Of a DNA stretch of 64,000 bases, positions 16,966 through 26,059 are shown piece after piece. Each line of letters starts with the position of its first letter. Position 1 is the first letter of the stretch. The DNA lies in NCBI GenBank assembly GCA_039801085.1, contig JBDRTY010000002.1, forward strand, positions 62,001-126,000, written 5' to 3'. The position numbers and the translations under genes are program-made. Source of the stretch: a candidate division WOR-3 bacterium (GTDB taxonomy: Bacteria; Hydrothermota; Tepidihabitantia; Tepidihabitantales; Tepidihabitantaceae). The notes below the pieces were generated by a model. The model was not told the DNA's origin. It searched no databases and saw nothing but the letters and a program-made list of their open reading frames with translations.

Positions 16966-17946
16966 TCAGGTGATGATGCTTTCGCCGGGGATGTCGCAAC
17001 TGTGCACGCTGTGCCGGTCCAGCCAGTCCAGCAGGTTGCTCAGCCGGGCATAGGCAAGACAGATGGTGGTATCGGCCGCACCGTAATATACCCGGATGGT
17101 ATCACCATCCGGTTCCAGAATACTTCCGCACGGAAAGACGACACTGGCAACATCGCCCACCCGTTCGTATTCCATCACGGGCCCGAAAATCCATTCGGTG
17201 CTGCGCCGGACACAGCGCCAGGGTTCATTTGAATCCAGGAGTGCCAGTCCCACCCGGTAGATACAGCCACCCGGAGTGTCCTTGACCCCGTGATAGAACA
17301 TCAGCCAGCCGTGCGGAGTTTCCAGAGGTGGGGAGGCGAGGCCAACCCGGCTCGCATCCCACCATGCACCCTGGCGCGCCGGCAGGACCAGATGGTGTCT
17401 GCCCCAGTGAATGAGGTCCGGTGAGCGGGAGATGTAGATATGGGCGCCGAGCGATGTTATCGGCCGGTGGATCATCAGCCAGTAGCCGTTAAACCGGCGT
17501 GGCAGGAGTGCCGCATCCTTATCTGCCGGCGGCATCACCACGCCCAGCCGTTCAAACCGGTTAAAATCCACGGTGAGGGCAAGAGCAACTGCCGGACCGG
17601 CGCGGGAGTAGGCGGTATAGACTACTGCATATTTATTCAGTTCCGGAACAAAGGTGATGCGGGGGTCCTCAATTCCCCATAGCTCTTCTGGGTGATTTGC
17701 CGGGTCAGGGGTCAGTGCGGGTACGGGGTCAATTTCCCAGTTATCAACGCCGTTTCGGGATCGGGCAATACAGAAGTGAGATATGCCGCAGCGGTCCTCA
17801 ACCCGGCAGAGAAGCAGTGTGGTTCCGTCAGGAAGCAGCACCGCGCCCGGGTTGAAAACTGAATTTACAGGATAAGGCCAGTCACGGGGCGCAAGAATGG
17901 GGTTGTTTGCCGCCCGCTGAAGCAGCGGTTGATGATCACCGTTCAT
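16966..17946 (-). CDS. Glycoside phosphorylase/hydrolase family GH130
   Basis: 326 residues forming a five-bladed propeller of the beta-1,4-mannosyl phosphorylase family. Signatures are NNPILAPRDWPYPVNSVFNPGA, LLLCRVEDRCG, the conserved WGIEDPRIT containing the catalytic Asp, and WDASRVGLASPPL. Family enzymes phosphorolyse beta-1,4- or beta-1,2-mannosides to mannose-1-phosphate; the exact linkage cannot be read. It overlaps the preceding glycosyltransferase gene by 4 nt (ATGA), so the pair probably acts on the same glycan or oligosaccharide. Confidence 0.88.
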   Translation of the reverse strand: MNGDHQPLLQRAANNPILAPRDWPYPVNSVFNPGAVLLPDGTTLLLCRVEDRCGISHFCIARSRNGVDNWEIDPVPALTPDPANHPEELWGIEDPRITFVPELNKYAVVYTAYSRAGPAVALALTVDFNRFERLGVVMPPADKDAALLPRRFNGYWLMIHRPITSLGAHIYISRSPDLIHWGRHHLVLPARQGAWWDASRVGLASPPLETPHGWLMFYHGVKDTPGGCIYRVGLALLDSNEPWRCVRRSTEWIFGPVMEYERVGDVASVVFPCGSILEPDGDTIRVYYGAADTTICLAYARLSNLLDWLDRHSVHSCDIPGESIIT

Positions 17947-20207
17947 CGGTTGTCGGTGGGGGACTGGGCGCTCCGGATTGTGAGCAGCGAGGCGATGAAT
18001 GACAGAGTTGCCTCCGCGCCCTCATTACCATTGACGCCATCCGGGTGCAAGCCGTCATGACAGCCACCGGTAGTATAATCATAGACCGGCAGGCCGAGGT
18101 CATTTCGGCCCAGAAACCATTCAAATGCCCGGCGCATTTCTTCGCGCCAGCGCCGTTCATGAGTTACCAGATACGCCTGATAGCAGGCTTCAATCATGCA
18201 GTGGGCTTCAATCGGTTGCTGGTCAAACCGGGCGCGACTGCCCCCACGGCGCCAGCCGGTGTGGGCGATGGGAATGAAATGATTGTGCTCGGAGGTCTGG
18301 ACCTGAATCAGCCATTCGAGCGATTTCAGCCCGGCATCGATGAGGTCCTGCCGGCCCAGCTCCCGGCCGGCGGCGATCAGCGCTTCACTGAGCCGGGCGT
18401 TTGCATAGGACAGGACCGGTTCAAACCAGCACCAGTCCGGTACGGTATTGGCAAGGTAGAGTTGAAACAGCCGTTCCGCAAGCAGTTCCCGGAAACGCCG
18501 GGCGTTGCTGTCGCCTGGAAAGCGCCGGCTGTAGGCGCTGATCCCGAGAATGGTATATGCCCAGGCACGCGGGCTGGTGAACAGCTCCACTGCCGGCAGG
18601 CCTGCAGCAAAGAGGTTCATCGCTAAAGCAAGCACCCCTTCCTCCGGTGCCAGATTAACCGCATGACCCAGCGCCCAGAGCGCCCGGCCATGACTGTCTT
18701 CAGACCCATACTCTTCAAGCCAGCGCCGATCATAGGCGAGAAAGTTGCGGAACCGGCCGTTCTGGCGGTTAAAGGCATAATCGACAAAGGCAAGATAGCG
18801 TCGGATGAGCCGGGAGAGCAGATGCTTATCTGATTCCAGTTCCCGGGCGCGCAGGGCGACGAGCAGTGCCCGGGCGTTGTCATCGGTGGTGTAGCCTTCA
18901 CTCAGGTTGGGGACAGTGCGCCGGGCATGCTGGAGGATCCCGGTGTCATCGGTCAGGGTCAGGAGGTGATTCAGGTTCAGATCCGGCAGGTCAATGTCCA
19001 GCGGGTCGCTGGAGGCAGCAGGAGGATAGAGCACCGCCGGACCACGGCGGCGTTCTGATGATGCCCGCTGGAATGTATCCAGATAGGCGCGTGCCACCTC
19101 TTTCCAGACCATCCTGCGACCGAAGGCATAAGCCCGCTTGCGCATCGCATGCCGTTCGCTCTCCTGCTCAAACAGCTGGATGATGGTGTTGGCAAGTGCG
19201 CTGCTGTCCCGGAAGGGAACAAGTCTGCCCCGCTCTTCAGCCAGCAGCTCCTCGGCATACCAGTACGGGGTGGAGACGACCGCCTTGCCAACACCGAGTG
19301 AATAGGCAAGCGTCCCGGAGACAATCTGCTGGGGGTTGAGATATGGGGTGACATAGATATCGGCCGCACCGAGAAACCGGCACAGTTCCTCAAGCGTAAC
19401 ATAACGGTTGTGGAAGATGACATGGCGGTCAACTTCAAGCTCACGGGCACGGCGCTGCAGGCTGAGCCGGTATTCCTCTCCCTGTTCCCGCCGGACATTG
19501 GGATGGGTGATGCCGAGCACAATATAGACCACATCCGGGAAACGCCGGACAATTTCGGGCAGGGCGTCAATCATATACTCAATTCCCTTGTTTGGTGAAA
19601 GCAGACCAAAGGTCAGAATCACCCGCCTGCCCTCGACGCCAAACAGGTCCTTGTAATAGTTCGGGTCGACAAAAGGCATATCCGGAATCCCGTGATGGAT
19701 CAGATCAATCTTTTCCACCGGCACCCCGTAGATTTCCCCCAGAAACCGGATTGCCCGCTCACTCATTACCACCAGCCGTTCCGAGAGCCGGCAGATCTCT
19801 TCCAGCACCTGGCGCTGGTGTTCGTCCGGCTCGGCAAGCACCGTATGCAGGGTAGTGACGATCGGCATCCGCAGGCGCCGGAGCGTGGTCAGGATGTAAC
19901 TGCCAGCCGGACCGCCGAAGATGCCGTATTCATGCTGCAGGCAGGTAAGGTCAACCCGGGTCATGTTCAGATATTCGGCGAGCTGGCGGTAGTAATCCTG
20001 ATTGTTCTGGGCAACCTCAAACCGGACCCGCTCCGAATACGGATAGCCTTCAGGTATGTCGTTAATCGCCGCAACCAGACAGTCCAGCTCCGGTGCCTCC
20101 GCGGCAATTGCCTCCACCAGATCAGCGGTGAAAGTAGCAATTCCGCAGCGGCGCGGGACATAGGTGCCGATAAAAGCAAGTTTCCTGAATGTATACTTGC
20201 CGAGCAT
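17943..20207 (-). CDS. GT4 glycosyltransferase fused to a helical (alpha/alpha)6-like domain
   Basis: 754 residues. Residues ~8-385 form a GT-B fold of family GT4: N-terminal GTYVPRRCGIATFTADLV, donor-site ILTFGLLSPNKGIEYMI, and the E-x7-E-type region (PYLNPQQIVSGTLAYSLGVGKAVV). Residues ~400-745 are all-helical with YTTDDNARALLVAL, FRNFLAYDRRWLEEYGSEDS and IEACYQAYL, like (alpha/alpha)6 glycosidase domains. Such GT4 proteins often neighbour GH130 genes; mannose-based storage oligosaccharide or glycan metabolism is a reasonable guess. Promoter TTGACT-16-TAAAAT ends 9 nt before the ATG. Confidence 0.85.
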   Translation of the reverse strand: MLGKYTFRKLAFIGTYVPRRCGIATFTADLVEAIAAEAPELDCLVAAINDIPEGYPYSERVRFEVAQNNQDYYRQLAEYLNMTRVDLTCLQHEYGIFGGPAGSYILTTLRRLRMPIVTTLHTVLAEPDEHQRQVLEEICRLSERLVVMSERAIRFLGEIYGVPVEKIDLIHHGIPDMPFVDPNYYKDLFGVEGRRVILTFGLLSPNKGIEYMIDALPEIVRRFPDVVYIVLGITHPNVRREQGEEYRLSLQRRARELEVDRHVIFHNRYVTLEELCRFLGAADIYVTPYLNPQQIVSGTLAYSLGVGKAVVSTPYWYAEELLAEERGRLVPFRDSSALANTIIQLFEQESERHAMRKRAYAFGRRMVWKEVARAYLDTFQRASSERRRGPAVLYPPAASSDPLDIDLPDLNLNHLLTLTDDTGILQHARRTVPNLSEGYTTDDNARALLVALRARELESDKHLLSRLIRRYLAFVDYAFNRQNGRFRNFLAYDRRWLEEYGSEDSHGRALWALGHAVNLAPEEGVLALAMNLFAAGLPAVELFTSPRAWAYTILGISAYSRRFPGDSNARRFRELLAERLFQLYLANTVPDWCWFEPVLSYANARLSEALIAAGRELGRQDLIDAGLKSLEWLIQVQTSEHNHFIPIAHTGWRRGGSRARFDQQPIEAHCMIEACYQAYLVTHERRWREEMRRAFEWFLGRNDLGLPVYDYTTGGCHDGLHPDGVNGNEGAEATLSFIASLLTIRSAQSPTDNR

Positions 20208-20216
20208 GATTGTTTT

Positions 20217-20244
20217 ATTTTAGCGGGATCGGACTTTCAGTCAA
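20217..20244 (-). promoter_or_regulatory. Promoter of the GT4-GH130 operon
   Basis: TTGACT (20244-20239), 16-bp spacer, TAAAAT (20222-20217). The start codon follows after 9 nt and there is no Shine-Dalgarno. Confidence 0.65.
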
Positions 20245-20273
20245 TCGGGAGAGGGATTGGGCAGTGATCGAGA

Positions 20274-20301
20274 TTGACTGCAGCTGACTGCGGGATATGC
20301 T
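20274..20301 (+). promoter_or_regulatory. Divergent promoter of the PLP enzyme-thrC operon
   Basis: TTGACT (20274-20279), 16-bp spacer, TATGCT (20296-20301); a TATAAA overlaps at 20301-20306. It is followed by GGGAGGAG before the ATG at 20326. Confidence 0.5.
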
Positions 20302-20325
20302 ATAAAAAACCGGGAGGAGTTGCTT

Positions 20326-21696
20326 ATGAACAGTTCTGGCGCCGACAGACTGGACCGTTATATTAAAGAGGCTCAGGCACTGCTTGCGGAACGGGAGGCA
20401 CGCTGGCAGCGGGCAAAGAGGATGAAGTTTGATACGCTGGCGGTGCACGGGCTCTACACGATGGAGGAGGCAATTGCAAAGAATCAGGGGGCAATTATTG
20501 AGCCGCTGTTTCTGGCATCGGCACAGGCATACCGGGATTCAGATGAACTGGAGGCGGCGCTCAGCTACCAGATTCCCACCTGGTGCTACACCCGGATTCA
20601 CAACCCGACTCTGGGCTATCTTGAGGATACGCTGGCGCTGCTTGAGACCTACGGTTCGGACATCAGAGCCGGCTGCTGTGTCTACTCCTCAGGGATGGCG
20701 GCGATTGAGAATGTCACCGATACTCTGCTGGTCCGGCTCGGAAACGAGCCGCCGAACTTTGTCTCCCAGTGCCAGATTTACGGCGGGACCTTTCAGCAGT
20801 TCAATGTCCGGAAGTTTCAGGAGCGGGGGATTGAGGTCCGCTGGGTGCTCAAGCCCGAGGATGTGAATGAGTGGCGGAAAAGGATTGACAAGAATACCCG
20901 GTTTCTCTATGCCGAAACCCCTTCCAATCCGGGTCTGCAGTTCTTTGACTTGAAGCCGGTGATTGAGTTGGCACATGAATACGGTATTCCGATGGTGGTT
21001 GATTCCACCATCGCTTCGCCGGCTTTACTGCGACCGCTGACCCTTGGCGCGGATATTGTGATTCACTCCGCCACCAAGGTGATGAGCTCATCCGGTATGG
21101 GGATGGCGGGTGCGGTGGTCGCCCGCCAGCCGATTGTTACCAGTATTCCGAATGAAGAGCTGAAAGCCGATTTCGCCCTCTATCTCAAGCGCTATCCCCA
21201 GCGCGACCAGGGCGGATGTCTGCATCCGTTTCAGGCGCTGATGACCTTAAATGACCTGCGGGATCTGCGGCACCGGGTAGACCTTTTGAGCCGGAATGCG
21301 CTGACGGTGGCGCAGTTTCTGGAGGGGCACCCGAAGGTGCTTGAGGTCAGCTATCTGGGGCTTGAGAGCCACCCGCTGCATCCGGTGGCAAAGAAATACC
21401 TGAAACTGGCAGACAGTGATGAAAAGCGCTATACCCATCTGCTCGCATTCCGGGTCAAGGGGGGACCGGAGAAGACCCGGCAGGTGTTTGACCGTTTCCG
21501 GCTTATTTATCGGGCAACTGATCTGGGCAGAATTAAAACCGTCGCCACCATTCCCGCCATCTCCACCCACCTGCTCCAGGGAGAGGAGTGCCGGGAGATG
21601 GCATGCATTCCACCGGATCTGATCCGGCTTTCGGTCGGGGCTGAGGACCCGGCGGATGTGATTGCCGATCTGGAGCAGGCGTTGAGCGGAGTATGA
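20326..21696 (+). CDS. Cys/Met-metabolism PLP enzyme (cystathionine gamma-synthase/lyase-like)
   Basis: 456 residues from the ATG at 20326 behind GGGAGGAG; an in-frame TTG at 20320 is less likely. Fold-type I PLP enzyme: YSSGMAAIENV, the pyridine-ring Asp in VVDSTIASPALLRPL, and the Schiff-base Lys in HSATKVMSSSG. The N terminus is longer than usual (~80 residues before the conserved core). Family members perform gamma-replacement or elimination on (O-acyl)homoserine, cystathionine or methionine. Placement one nt before threonine synthase suggests use of homoserine-derived substrates. Confidence 0.88.
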   Translation: MNSSGADRLDRYIKEAQALLAEREARWQRAKRMKFDTLAVHGLYTMEEAIAKNQGAIIEPLFLASAQAYRDSDELEAALSYQIPTWCYTRIHNPTLGYLEDTLALLETYGSDIRAGCCVYSSGMAAIENVTDTLLVRLGNEPPNFVSQCQIYGGTFQQFNVRKFQERGIEVRWVLKPEDVNEWRKRIDKNTRFLYAETPSNPGLQFFDLKPVIELAHEYGIPMVVDSTIASPALLRPLTLGADIVIHSATKVMSSSGMGMAGAVVARQPIVTSIPNEELKADFALYLKRYPQRDQGGCLHPFQALMTLNDLRDLRHRVDLLSRNALTVAQFLEGHPKVLEVSYLGLESHPLHPVAKKYLKLADSDEKRYTHLLAFRVKGGPEKTRQVFDRFRLIYRATDLGRIKTVATIPAISTHLLQGEECREMACIPPDLIRLSVGAEDPADVIADLEQALSGV

Positions 21697-21697
21697 G

Positions 21698-23038
21698 ATG
21701 AGATTCTACTCCACAAACCTGCAGGCGCCTCCGGTTGATCTGCGTCAGGCGCTGCTGACCGGTCAGGCACCGGACAAGGGACTTTACATGCCGGAGAATA
21801 TCCCGCTGATTCCGGCTGATGAGGTTTATTCGTGGCGGGATCAGCCCTATCCGGAGGTGGCGTTTGCGGTGATGCGGCGCTGGACCGGCGGGCTGCTCAC
21901 CGACGATGAGCTGCTGAAAATCTGCCATGAGTGCTATGACTATCCGGTGCCACTGGAGCGGGTTACCGGCCGGCGTTATCTGCTCCGGCTGGACCAGGGA
22001 CCGACCGCCTCATTCAAGGACTTTGCTGCCCGGATGATGGCACGACTGCTGCGGCACATCATGCAGACTGAAGGCGGTGAACTGGTAATCCTGACCGCCA
22101 CCTCGGGTGATACCGGCAGTGCGGTGGCATCGGCATTTCACAATGTGGACCGGATCCGGATGGTGGTGCTGTTCCCGCTCGCGGAGGTTTCGGACCGGCA
22201 GCGCCGGCAGATGACCACCCTTGGCGGCAATGTCACAACCATCGGGATTGACGGCAAGTTTGATGACTGCCAGGCGCTGGTCAAGCAGGCGTTTGCCGAC
22301 CCGGGGCTCAATCACATCCGCTTCTCCTCAGCCAACTCAATCAACATCGGCCGGCTCCTGCCCCAGTCGGTCTACTACTTCTATGCCGCCAGCCGGCTTA
22401 CGGCGAAGGGTGAAAGACTGGTGGTTGCGGTGCCCTCAGGGAACTTCGGCAACATGTGTGCAGGCATGCTTGCCTGGCGGATGGGGCTGCCGGCGCAGAG
22501 GTTTGTGATCGCCACGAACGAGAATGACGAATTTCCCAGATTCCTTGCCACCGGCCGATACGAAAAGATTGTCCCCTCGCGCAAGTGCATCTCCAATGCG
22601 ATGAATGTGGGCCATCCCTCCAATCTTCCCCGTCTGGTTGCGCTTTATGGCGGGGTGATGGATGAGCAGGGGAATGTAAAAAAGGAGCCGGACTTTGGGG
22701 CGATGCGGCAGGAGATGTTTGCCGCAAGTATCACCGATGAGCAGACCCGGCAGACAATCGTGGACACCTGGCAGCGTTATCACATCCTGCTTGAACCCCA
22801 CGGTGCGGTCGGCTGGTTCGGGCTGGAGCGGTATCTGGAAATGGCACCGGCAGAGCCGGCGGTCGCAATTGAAACCGCCCATCCGGCAAAGTTTCCTGAG
22901 GAGATCAGGTCACTGCTCGGGATTGAACCTGAGCTGCCGCCCAGCCTTGCCGGACTGGACACGAAGCCGGAGTATTACGAGACCGGACCGGCAGATTACC
23001 GGTGGTTCAGGGAGTTTCTGCAGAGCCGGCTGAAATGA
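21698..23038 (+). CDS. thrC: Threonine synthase
   Basis: 446 residues. N-terminal MRFYSTN..APPVDLRQALLTGQAPDKGLYMP is typical of the ThrC group that includes E. coli ThrC. PLP Lys in the GPTASFKDFAARMM motif, phosphate-binding TATSGDTGSAVASAF, and SGNFGNMCAGMLA. It converts O-phospho-L-homoserine to threonine. It starts 1 nt after the PLP enzyme stop and its own stop overlaps the next start (ATGA), so the genes are translationally coupled. Confidence 0.95.
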   Translation: MRFYSTNLQAPPVDLRQALLTGQAPDKGLYMPENIPLIPADEVYSWRDQPYPEVAFAVMRRWTGGLLTDDELLKICHECYDYPVPLERVTGRRYLLRLDQGPTASFKDFAARMMARLLRHIMQTEGGELVILTATSGDTGSAVASAFHNVDRIRMVVLFPLAEVSDRQRRQMTTLGGNVTTIGIDGKFDDCQALVKQAFADPGLNHIRFSSANSINIGRLLPQSVYYFYAASRLTAKGERLVVAVPSGNFGNMCAGMLAWRMGLPAQRFVIATNENDEFPRFLATGRYEKIVPSRKCISNAMNVGHPSNLPRLVALYGGVMDEQGNVKKEPDFGAMRQEMFAASITDEQTRQTIVDTWQRYHILLEPHGAVGWFGLERYLEMAPAEPAVAIETAHPAKFPEEIRSLLGIEPELPPSLAGLDTKPEYYETGPADYRWFREFLQSRLK

Positions 23039-24243
23039 AATACCTGATTTTTCTCGGCGACGGCATGGCTGACTATCCCCTGCCGGAGCTTGATGGCAGG
23101 ACTCCACTCCAGGTGGCAAACAAGCCGGTGATTGACCGGCTCGCCCGGCTGGGCAGAAACGGCACCTTTGTTACGGTTGAGCCGGACATGCCGCCCGGTT
23201 CCGAGGTTGCCAACCTCACCGTGCTCGGCTACGATCCGAAGCGCTACTATCAGGGCCGGGGTGTGATTGAGGCGGCGAGTTTAGGTGTGAAACTTGAACC
23301 GGAGGATGTTGCCCTGCGCTGTAACCTGCTCTGCATCAAGGATGGCAGGATCAAGAACCATTCTGCAGGCCATATCTCAACTGAGGAGGCACAGCTATTG
23401 ATTGAGGAGCTCAACCGCCGGCTGGCAACCCCTGAGATCAGGTTCTTTCCCGGCTTCACCTACCGCCACCTGTGCGTGCTGAAGAATGGCTCGCCGGAGC
23501 TGGAGTGCTTTCCACCTCATGACCATGTGGGTGAGAGTGCCCTGGAACTTCTGCCCCGGGCGAAGTCACCGGCAGCCGAGGAGACCGCACAGCTGCTGCG
23601 GGAGCTGATTCTCAAATCCTGGGAGATTCTGCCCGGTCAGGCGGTCAACCTCAACCGCACCCTGCAGGGTAAGGACCCGGCAAACTCAATCTGGTTCTGG
23701 TCACCAGGGAGAAAACCGCAGATGCCCACTTATCAGGAGCTTTACGGGTTCAAGGGTGCGGTTATCGCCGCAGTAGACCTGATCAAGGGGCTCGGGGTCT
23801 ATGCCGGGTTTGATGTGATTGAGGTGCCGGGTGCGACCGGGCTGCTGGACACCAATTACGAGGGCAAGGCGGATGCGGCGCGTGGGGCACTGGCGGATCA
23901 TGACTTTGTCTTTGTTCATCTGGAGGCGCCGGATGAGGCGGGTCACAGCCGGGATGTCAGGCAGAAGATTGAGGCGATTGAGCGTTTTGACGCCCGGCTG
24001 GTGGCGCGGGTGATGAGGGGGATTGAGGAGCGGGGGCTGGAGGTGGCGGTGGCGGTCCTGCCCGACCACCTGACACCAGTGGCAAGAGGCAATCATGTCC
24101 ACGGGCCGGTGCCGGTGACGATTTACCACCCGCACCTGAGCCCGGACCGGGTTGAACAGTTTGATGAAGTTTCAGCAACCCGCGGCATCCTGGGTGAACT
24201 CCACGGCGACCAGTTTATCCGGACCTTTCTCCAGCGGCGCTAA
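23035..24243 (+). CDS. ApgM-type phosphoglycerate mutase family protein, proposed homoserine kinase
   Basis: 402 residues from the ATG at 23035. Alkaline-phosphatase-superfamily metalloenzyme: metal Asp in IFLGDGMADYPL, NLTVLGYDPKRYYQGRG, Asp/His in VHLEAPDEAGH, and VLPDHLTPVARGNHVHGPVP. The fold is that of archaeal cofactor-independent phosphoglycerate mutase, but the N-terminal pattern (LLGDGMADYP-ELDGRTPLQ ... PPGSEVANL) is that of the subgroup proposed to be homoserine kinase. Direct overlap with thrC supports that: it would make O-phosphohomoserine for ThrC. Ordinary glycolytic mutase activity remains the alternative. Confidence 0.85.
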   Translation: MKYLIFLGDGMADYPLPELDGRTPLQVANKPVIDRLARLGRNGTFVTVEPDMPPGSEVANLTVLGYDPKRYYQGRGVIEAASLGVKLEPEDVALRCNLLCIKDGRIKNHSAGHISTEEAQLLIEELNRRLATPEIRFFPGFTYRHLCVLKNGSPELECFPPHDHVGESALELLPRAKSPAAEETAQLLRELILKSWEILPGQAVNLNRTLQGKDPANSIWFWSPGRKPQMPTYQELYGFKGAVIAAVDLIKGLGVYAGFDVIEVPGATGLLDTNYEGKADAARGALADHDFVFVHLEAPDEAGHSRDVRQKIEAIERFDARLVARVMRGIEERGLEVAVAVLPDHLTPVARGNHVHGPVPVTIYHPHLSPDRVEQFDEVSATRGILGELHGDQFIRTFLQRR

Positions 24244-24284
24244 GGGCGTCCCGCAGGCTAACCCTCCTGCCTGAATTCATTTCC

Positions 24285-24325
24285 AGGTCATTTCGACCGG
24301 AGCGGAGCAATCCCTTTCCTTTTCG
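24285..24325. repeat. Short copy of the intergenic REP-like element
   Basis: GGTCATTTCGACC followed by GGAGCGGAG and AATC.CTTTCC matches part of the elements that flank the AbiE pair (61159-61347 and 62843-63031), with the internal GCCCGAAGGGC portion missing. Confidence 0.6.
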
Positions 24326-24334
24326 GGTGAATAA

Positions 24335-24363
24335 TTGACAGCTGGGAATGGATGTGATATATT
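24335..24363 (+). promoter_or_regulatory. Promoter upstream of the symporter attenuator
   Basis: TTGACA (24335-24340), 17-bp spacer, TATATT (24358-24363). The predicted start is at about 24370, upstream of a strong terminator and 75 nt before the symporter ATG. Confidence 0.75.
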
Positions 24364-24375
24364 AACCGGCTGGTT

Positions 24376-24418
24376 ATGTCAGGCGCAAGCCATCCCGGCC
24401 AGCCCGGGATGGCTTTTT
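24376..24418 (+). promoter_or_regulatory. Leader ORF overlapping an intrinsic terminator (attenuator)
   Basis: A perfect 12-bp stem, AAGCCATCCCGG (24387-24398) / CCGGGATGGCTT (24404-24415), with loop CCAGC and a run of five T ending at 24418, lies between the promoter and the symporter start. A 14-codon ORF beginning ATG at 24376 (MSGASHPGQPGMAF) runs through the whole hairpin and stops right at the T-run (TGA 24418-24420). A ribosome on it would cover the stem. The terminator is directly visible; regulation by leader translation is inference. It might instead merely end read-through from the upstream operon. Confidence 0.6.
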
Positions 24419-24444
24419 GATTTTGAGCCGGAAAGGAAAATCTG

Positions 24445-26043
24445 ATGACAGTGGTAATTTTCGCCGGTTATCTGCTGATTCTTTTAATGCTCGCCCTGCG
24501 GGCACGGCAGAAGGCAAGGCCCGGTGCTGAAGACTTCTTTCTTGCCTCGCGGACGCTCGGTCCGCTGATGCTGCTTTTGACTCTGGCGGCGACCAACTTC
24601 TCCGCCTTTACGGTCTTCGGTTTTGCGGGAGCGGGCTACCGGTTCGGCTACAGCTGGTATCCGATCATGGCGTTTGGCACCGGATTCATGGCGCTGACCT
24701 TTATTCTTCTGGGCATTCCGGCGCACCGGGCAGGCAAGGAGACAGGTGTGATCACACCACCCGAGCTGATCTGGCACCGGTTCCGCCATCGCGGACTGTA
24801 TTCTGCCTATCTGCTGGTGATGGTTGTCTTTACCCTGCCCTATCTGGCGCTTCAGCCGCTGGGTGCGGGCTATATGCTTAAGGCGCTGTTCGGTATTCCC
24901 CATCCCGCCGGTGCCGGGCTGGTGGTGCTCATCGGTCTGGTCTATGTGCTGGTGGCGGGTCTGCGGGGCGATGTTTATACCGACCTGTTTCAGGGGCTGC
25001 TGATGCTTATCGGTGCCGGGGTGCTGTTTTTTGCCCTGATTTCAGCGCTGGGCGGTTTTGAACGGGTCAGCAGGGAACTGGTCTCAAAACTGCCCGGGCT
25101 TTTCTCCCGGCCCGGCGGAGACGGATTCTTTACCCCCAGGATCTGGTTTTCCTATCTGGCGCTCTGGTTCTTATGTGACCCGATGTTTCCCCAGCTGTTT
25201 CAGCGGTTTCTTGCTGCGGGCAGTGACCGGGCGCTCCGGCGCAGTGCCCAGCTCTATCCGCTGGTTACCGGGGTGCTCTTCTTCTTTCCGGTGGCACTGG
25301 GCGTGCTGGCACATTCGGTTCTGCCCAATTTGAGCGGAGGTAAAACGGATCAGGTCCTGCCCCTTCTTGTCAGCCGGGCCCTGAAACCGGTTTTTTCCGG
25401 TCTGCTGACCGTAGTCGGGCTGTCTGCCCTGATGTCAACGATGGACTCCCAGCTCCTGACCCTGTCCTCAATGGTGCTCCGGGATGGCAGGCAGCTTCTG
25501 GGCAAAAACCCGGAAACCGGGAATCGGGCACGGCTGGCGGTTATTATCCTGCTGGCAGTTACCGGCTGGCTTCTTGCCCTGAAACCGCCGGCAACAATCC
25601 TTGAGATTGCGACCGAGACCTTTACCGGTCTGGCGGTCCTTTTCCCGGTTACCCTTGCCGGTGCCTACTGGCAGAAGGCAAACCCATGGGCCGGGATGCT
25701 GTCAATTATGGTGGGCGAGGCGCTGGTTGTGCTATATCACTTCAAGCTTCTGCCCGATTTCGGCTTTCTGCCGGTAATTCCGGTAGTGGGTGTGAGTGCT
25801 CTGGTGCTGATTGCAGGCAGTCTGCTCTTCCCTGCCCGGGGCTTGAACCCCTGGAGCTCAGTCAGAAATCTCAACTGGCGCCCACTCGGTGCGCTGTTAC
25901 TGGTTTTCATTCTGGCAAATGACTTCTGGAGCTGGCACCGGGTCGGAGCGCTGTTTCTCGGTCTGCCGGTCTGGCTCTGGTATCACATCGGTCTGACACT
26001 GACGCTGGTGGTGCTGTTGGGCTGGCAGGTGTTCAGGAATTGA
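24445..26043 (+). CDS. Sodium:solute symporter (SSS family)
   Basis: 532 residues with about 13 hydrophobic segments, the SSS-family number. An extended LeuT-like fold is suggested by ASRTLGPLMLLLTLAATNFSAFTVFGFAGAGYR in TM1-2 and the Na+-site helix LSALMSTMDSQLLTLSSMVLRD in TM8. It imports an organic solute with Na+; the substrate (proline, pantothenate, sugar or other) cannot be told. GGAAAGGAAA precedes the ATG. Expression probably depends on read-through of the attenuator at 24387-24418. It converges on the YVTN gene with a 16-nt gap. Confidence 0.9.
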   Translation: MTVVIFAGYLLILLMLALRARQKARPGAEDFFLASRTLGPLMLLLTLAATNFSAFTVFGFAGAGYRFGYSWYPIMAFGTGFMALTFILLGIPAHRAGKETGVITPPELIWHRFRHRGLYSAYLLVMVVFTLPYLALQPLGAGYMLKALFGIPHPAGAGLVVLIGLVYVLVAGLRGDVYTDLFQGLLMLIGAGVLFFALISALGGFERVSRELVSKLPGLFSRPGGDGFFTPRIWFSYLALWFLCDPMFPQLFQRFLAAGSDRALRRSAQLYPLVTGVLFFFPVALGVLAHSVLPNLSGGKTDQVLPLLVSRALKPVFSGLLTVVGLSALMSTMDSQLLTLSSMVLRDGRQLLGKNPETGNRARLAVIILLAVTGWLLALKPPATILEIATETFTGLAVLFPVTLAGAYWQKANPWAGMLSIMVGEALVVLYHFKLLPDFGFLPVIPVVGVSALVLIAGSLLFPARGLNPWSSVRNLNWRPLGALLLVFILANDFWSWHRVGALFLGLPVWLWYHIGLTLTLVVLLGWQVFRN

Positions 26044-26059
26044 AGAGCATTTTATGAAT

